This document shows, piece by piece, positions 6,382-8,497 of a stretch of DNA of 8,497 bases. The DNA is from Patescibacteria group bacterium. GTDB taxonomy: Bacteria > Patescibacteriota > Minisyncoccia > Phycocordibacterales > JAGLOS01. The notes under the pieces were generated by a model, which saw only the letters and a list, made by a program, of their open reading frames with translations, was not told the origin of the DNA and ran no database searches. The stretch covers positions 1 to 8,497 of the forward strand of contig JAHIYV010000015.1 in NCBI GenBank assembly GCA_018814635.1, in the 5' to 3' direction. The translations under genes and the position numbers were made by a program. Within the stretch, counting starts at the first letter, position 1; each line of letters begins with the position of its first letter.

Positions 6382-6408
6382 TTGACAAACAGGACCATCT
6401 CATATAGT
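6382..6408 (+). promoter_or_regulatory. Promoter of the sigma fragment
   Basis: A perfect -35 TTGACA (6382-6387) is followed after 15 bp by TATAGT (6403-6408). The spacing is short but usable. The transcript would carry a leader of about 85 nt, in contrast to the leaderless neighbours. It is divergent from the rplU promoter, the two -35 regions lying about 15 bp apart. Confidence 0.5.
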
Positions 6409-6413
6409 TTATT

Positions 6414-6494
6414 TATTAGACAGTTGAAGATGTCTAATAGAACATTGATAAAAAAATATCAAAGAAAATAAGAAAAAAGGAGAAAAGGAGGTGA
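6414..6494 (+). promoter_or_regulatory. Structured leader with perfect Shine-Dalgarno
   Basis: The leader folds a nine-pair stem TATTAGACA / TGTCTAATA (6414-6422 with 6431-6439), then a smaller TTGATA / TATCAA stem (6445-6450 with 6457-6462). A purine-only stretch follows, ending in AGGAGGTGA (6486-6494), a nine-base match to the 16S anti-SD, 6 nt before the ATG. This is the strongest SD in the window. Confidence 0.6.
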
Positions 6495-6500
6495 GAGAAG

Positions 6501-7022
6501 ATGGAAGAGATTACAGATTCTTTGAAAAAAGATCAAGATCTGGGGCAACTTGTCTTTGGGGATGACGAGAAAAAGATCCAGGACCCAATAAGAATGTATC
6601 TTTCCGATATTGGCAAGATAGAGCTTCTTACCCCGGTCAAAGAGGTAGCTATTGCTAAGAGGATAGAGAGGGGAGAGGAAGAAATAGAAGAAGCTGTTTT
6701 TTCTCTTCTTATTTCTTTGCGTGAGATCAAAAGGATCTCTATGTTGTTAATTCAAAAAAAGATAGATATTTTAAAGGTAATCCAGGTTCCTTCTCCGGAA
6801 ACAGTTACAGAGAATAAGAAGGAAAAACTCACTCTTCGTTTCCACAACTTCTTTAATAAAGCTGAAAAAGAGAAGGACGACATAGTTACTTTAAAGAAGC
6901 AACAAAAAGGACCTTCGTTGGCCGCTTTAACGGACAACTTGCAAAAAAAGTTGTCGAAAGGTACAGCGAGAAATAAAAGACATGGGAGAAAAGGAAGTAA
7001 AAATCCAGCGCGCGCTGGATAG
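6501..7022 (+). CDS. N-terminal fragment of an RpoD-like sigma-70 factor (region 1.2), truncated and probably frameshifted
   Basis: The 173-residue product starts with a sigma-70 region 1.2: DPIRMYLSDIGKIELLTPVK and EVAIAKRIERG span about residues 28-58. This region touches the promoter discriminator in full sigma factors. After it comes a helical, lysine-rich part (about 60-150) like the non-conserved spacer of RpoD. The core and promoter-binding regions 2, 3 and 4 are absent. The last 20 residues (from G154) are oddly basic. Skipping one base at about 6960 instead gives SKVQREIKDMGEKEV and a helical run ending at a TAG at 7063-7065, much more like a sigma spacer, so a single-base indel between 6931 and 6962 is likely. 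Either way the gene stops before region 2. It has its own promoter and a perfect SD. It may be the 5' remnant of a duplicated rpoD, or a stand-alone region 1.2 protein. Confidence 0.75.
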   Translation: MEEITDSLKKDQDLGQLVFGDDEKKIQDPIRMYLSDIGKIELLTPVKEVAIAKRIERGEEEIEEAVFSLLISLREIKRISMLLIQKKIDILKVIQVPSPETVTENKKEKLTLRFHNFFNKAEKEKDDIVTLKKQQKGPSLAALTDNLQKKLSKGTARNKRHGRKGSKNPARAG

Positions 7023-7074
7023 CGCTTTGCAGTTTCAGAAAAACTACAAAGCGGTAATTGAATAGAAATTTCGG

Positions 7075-7112
7075 ACAAAAAAGGGCGGCAAAGGACTAAT
7101 CTTGCCGCCCTT
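7075..7112 (-). terminator. Intrinsic terminator of tig
   Basis: AAGGGCGGCAA (7081-7091) pairs perfectly with TTGCCGCCCTT (7102-7112) around a 10-nt loop. On the minus strand the stem is followed by six T (7080-7075), 12 nt past the tig stop: a strong terminator. On the plus strand the same stem is followed by TTAAAATTTT, a weaker stop for the sigma fragment. Confidence 0.85.
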
Positions 7113-7123
7113 AAAATTTTATA

Positions 7124-8257
7124 TTATTGGGTTTCTAAAAACTCAAATACTTTTTGATTGGTGATGAGAGTTTCTACATATACTTTTACTCTTTCTTCCT
7201 CTGCTTCGGGATATTGTTTAAGCAACATTTCTGTTTGCTCCTCAACCACTTTCTCGGGAGCGATTATTTTTTCTTCAATACTTATCTTGTTTAAAATTAG
7301 TTGAATTTTGGCTCTTTTTTCCGCGTCTTTTTCCGCGTCTTTTCGGATGTCTTCTTCCGTTTTTTTCAAATGTTTAATATATTCGTCAAATTTTATTCCC
7401 ATGCGTTCAATGTCTATTTTTATTTGGGCCATCATTTTGTCCAACTCAGCTTCAATTATTACGCGCGGAAGATCTATTTGCGAAGAAGAAATTATTTTTT
7501 CTAACATCTCAAGTCTTATTTTATCAGACTCTCTTTGTTGTTTCTCAAATAAAATGTTTTGTTTTAGCGCATCCGTAAAGTCCGCGACATCCTTAAAATC
7601 TCCAAATTGTTTTACAAAAGCGTCGTCAAATTTAGGCAAGTCTGTTTCGTCAGATTTTTTTTCAGATACTTCTTTTTTTAGGTCTCCTTCTTTTTCTTGT
7701 TTGCCGTTATCTTTTTGCAGAGATGCCTCGCTTTCTTTTGTGTGCTTGCGTTGCGTCGCGTTTCTTTTTCTAATTTCTAAAATAGCATCCTCAACTTCTT
7801 TGTCCGTTACCTCTATTTCTTTTTGCCATTTTTTCGCGTAAATTTCTTTGGCAATTTTTTTATAATTTGTAAGGATAATTTCCGGCAAAACAACAACTTT
7901 CATAATAAAAGCAAGAGGGTTTCCGGGTGCCATTTTAGTGATATTAATCTCGGGCCGCCCAAGAGGCTCCAATGAATTCTCTGTTATAATGTTTCGATAT
8001 TCCGCGCCGATCGTGATTTCCGCCATTTCTTCAAGGATGACTTTTTCACTTAAATGAGTTGTTAATATATTTTCTGGTATATGTCCTTTTCTAAAGCCCG
8101 GTAATTCAACATTTTTACTAAGATTTTTAAAGGCCTGTATCCTGTTTTTATCAAAAAGTTCCGCTGGAATTTCACCTGTAATTTCTATTTCGGAATGCTC
8201 TAGTTTTTTGATTTTTACCAATGTGTTCAAAGTATTTTTATTTATTTTGTTTGCCAT
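7124..8257 (-). CDS. tig: Trigger factor, apparently without the PPIase domain
   Basis: A ribosome-bound chaperone that shields nascent chains at the exit tunnel. From ATG 8257 it has 377 residues, against about 430 in E. coli. The N-terminal ribosome-binding domain (about 1-115) carries the signature GFRKG at 54-58. A C-terminal helical chaperone domain runs from about 209 (KFDDAFVKQFGDF) to the end. Between them, where the FKBP-like PPIase domain (about 90 residues) should sit, is a charged Lys/Glu/Ser-rich linker of about 45 residues (about 163-208), with no FKBP core motif. Two starts are possible: a TTG at 8275 adds six residues (MNYNIY), but ATG 8257 lies 6 nt behind a TATAAT, so the longer form would begin inside the promoter. 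No SD. Family membership is firm; the domain loss is read from the translation. Confidence 0.93.
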   Translation of the reverse strand: MANKINKNTLNTLVKIKKLEHSEIEITGEIPAELFDKNRIQAFKNLSKNVELPGFRKGHIPENILTTHLSEKVILEEMAEITIGAEYRNIITENSLEPLGRPEINITKMAPGNPLAFIMKVVVLPEIILTNYKKIAKEIYAKKWQKEIEVTDKEVEDAILEIRKRNATQRKHTKESEASLQKDNGKQEKEGDLKKEVSEKKSDETDLPKFDDAFVKQFGDFKDVADFTDALKQNILFEKQQRESDKIRLEMLEKIISSSQIDLPRVIIEAELDKMMAQIKIDIERMGIKFDEYIKHLKKTEEDIRKDAEKDAEKRAKIQLILNKISIEEKIIAPEKVVEEQTEMLLKQYPEAEEERVKVYVETLITNQKVFEFLETQ

Positions 8258-8263
8258 ATATAT

Positions 8264-8269
8264 ATTATA
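8264..8269 (-). promoter_or_regulatory. tig -10 box, leaderless start
   Basis: TATAAT on the minus strand (8269-8264) lies only 6 nt before the ATG at 8257, so transcription should begin at or next to the start codon. The -35 is poor (TTTTTG at a 17-bp spacing, inside the AT repeat). This position also argues against the upstream TTG start. Confidence 0.5.
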
Positions 8270-8318
8270 ATTCAAAAGTTAAAATTCAAAAAGTAAAATT
8301 GCAATTCAAAAGTCAAAA
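8270..8318. repeat. Degenerate ATTCAAAAGTYAAA repeats
   Basis: Three imperfect copies start at 8270, 8284 and 8304 (ATTCAAAAGTTAAA, ATTCAAAAAGTAAA, ATTCAAAAGTCAAA). They fill the gap between the four-helix-bundle gene and tig, overlapping the stop codon of the former and the presumed -35 of the latter. It looks like low-complexity slippage rather than a defined element. Confidence 0.5.
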
Positions 8319-8497
8319 TTTTTTATTTTTTAATTTCAAAACTCCACTTGCTAACATATTAGCTATTTCTGTAGATTTAATCAATAAATTCTCTACTATT
8401 TTATTGTTTGCAAGATTATTATCACGAAGAAGTTCCAACCAATACTTTGTTTCATTAGCGCTTTTAATGAAATTTCATAAAACTTCTTAAATTCTAA
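8313..8497 (-). pseudogene. Four-helix-bundle (23S rRNA intervening sequence, S23) family protein, partial, frameshifted
   Basis: This is the C-terminal end of a small helical protein of the S23 / four-helix-bundle family; its function is not established. The 5' part lies beyond the window edge. Reading from 8497, one frame gives LEFKKFYEISLK. At the T-run 8462-8465 (AAAA on the coding strand) this frame goes wrong, and another frame continues SANETKYWLELLRDN and runs to LASGVLKLKNKKF, ending at TGA 8315-8313. Joined, ISLK-SANETKYWLELLRD is the family motif. One A is missing from what should be five. This is a real lesion or a homopolymer sequencing error. The gene lies 55 bp upstream of tig on the same strand. 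Confidence 0.7.

Noticed and set aside
7308..7841. 177-residue plus-strand reading frame
   Set aside because: Antisense of the charged part of trigger factor; Ser/Phe-rich composition typical of a shadow.
8221..8490. 89-residue plus-strand frame at the right end
   Set aside because: Low-complexity translation of AT repeats and of the antisense of the S23-family gene.

Overview
The window is AT-rich chromosomal DNA of a bacterium, carrying mostly single-copy housekeeping genes. The combination of RNase Y, a trigger factor that appears to lack its PPIase domain, apparently leaderless transcripts, sparse Shine-Dalgarno sites and a 23S-intervening-sequence (four-helix-bundle) family gene suggests a Candidate Phyla Radiation / Patescibacteria member, possibly Parcubacteria-like. 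That placement is inference, because no rRNA or marker phylogeny is available here.

Layout. Positions 1-618 hold no protein gene that I can support. They contain a long inverted repeat, a GC-rich hairpin, the 3' tRNA-like end of an RNA gene (ending near 269; tmRNA is the best guess), a cluster of GTCATYCC palindromic repeats, and a bidirectional terminator. Then come hup (minus) and rny (minus). A 546-bp gene-poor gap follows, rich in TCCAAGGAC palindromes. clpP (minus) and dnaB (plus) diverge from a compact 200-bp control region with two tandem DnaA boxes. recR follows dnaB by 10 bp. rplU (minus) converges on recR across a long hairpin. A sigma-70 N-terminal fragment (plus) diverges from rplU and carries a perfect Shine-Dalgarno and a structured leader. 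tig (minus) converges on it across a terminator. A frameshifted four-helix-bundle gene (minus) runs off the right edge.

How the genes work together. dnaB and recR form a replication/repair pair, apparently under DnaA-box influence. rny, clpP, tig and hup cover mRNA decay, proteolysis, folding of nascent chains and nucleoid structure. rplU is a lone ribosomal protein gene here, with no rpmA beside it.

The most unusual points are the leaderless architecture of dnaB, rplU and tig against the strong SD of the sigma fragment; the truncated and probably frameshifted sigma gene; the PPIase-less trigger factor; the paired DnaA boxes before dnaB; and the tRNA-like 3' domain without a usable 5' partner in the window. 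I did not find a convincing novel multi-gene system such as a defence island, BGC or CRISPR.
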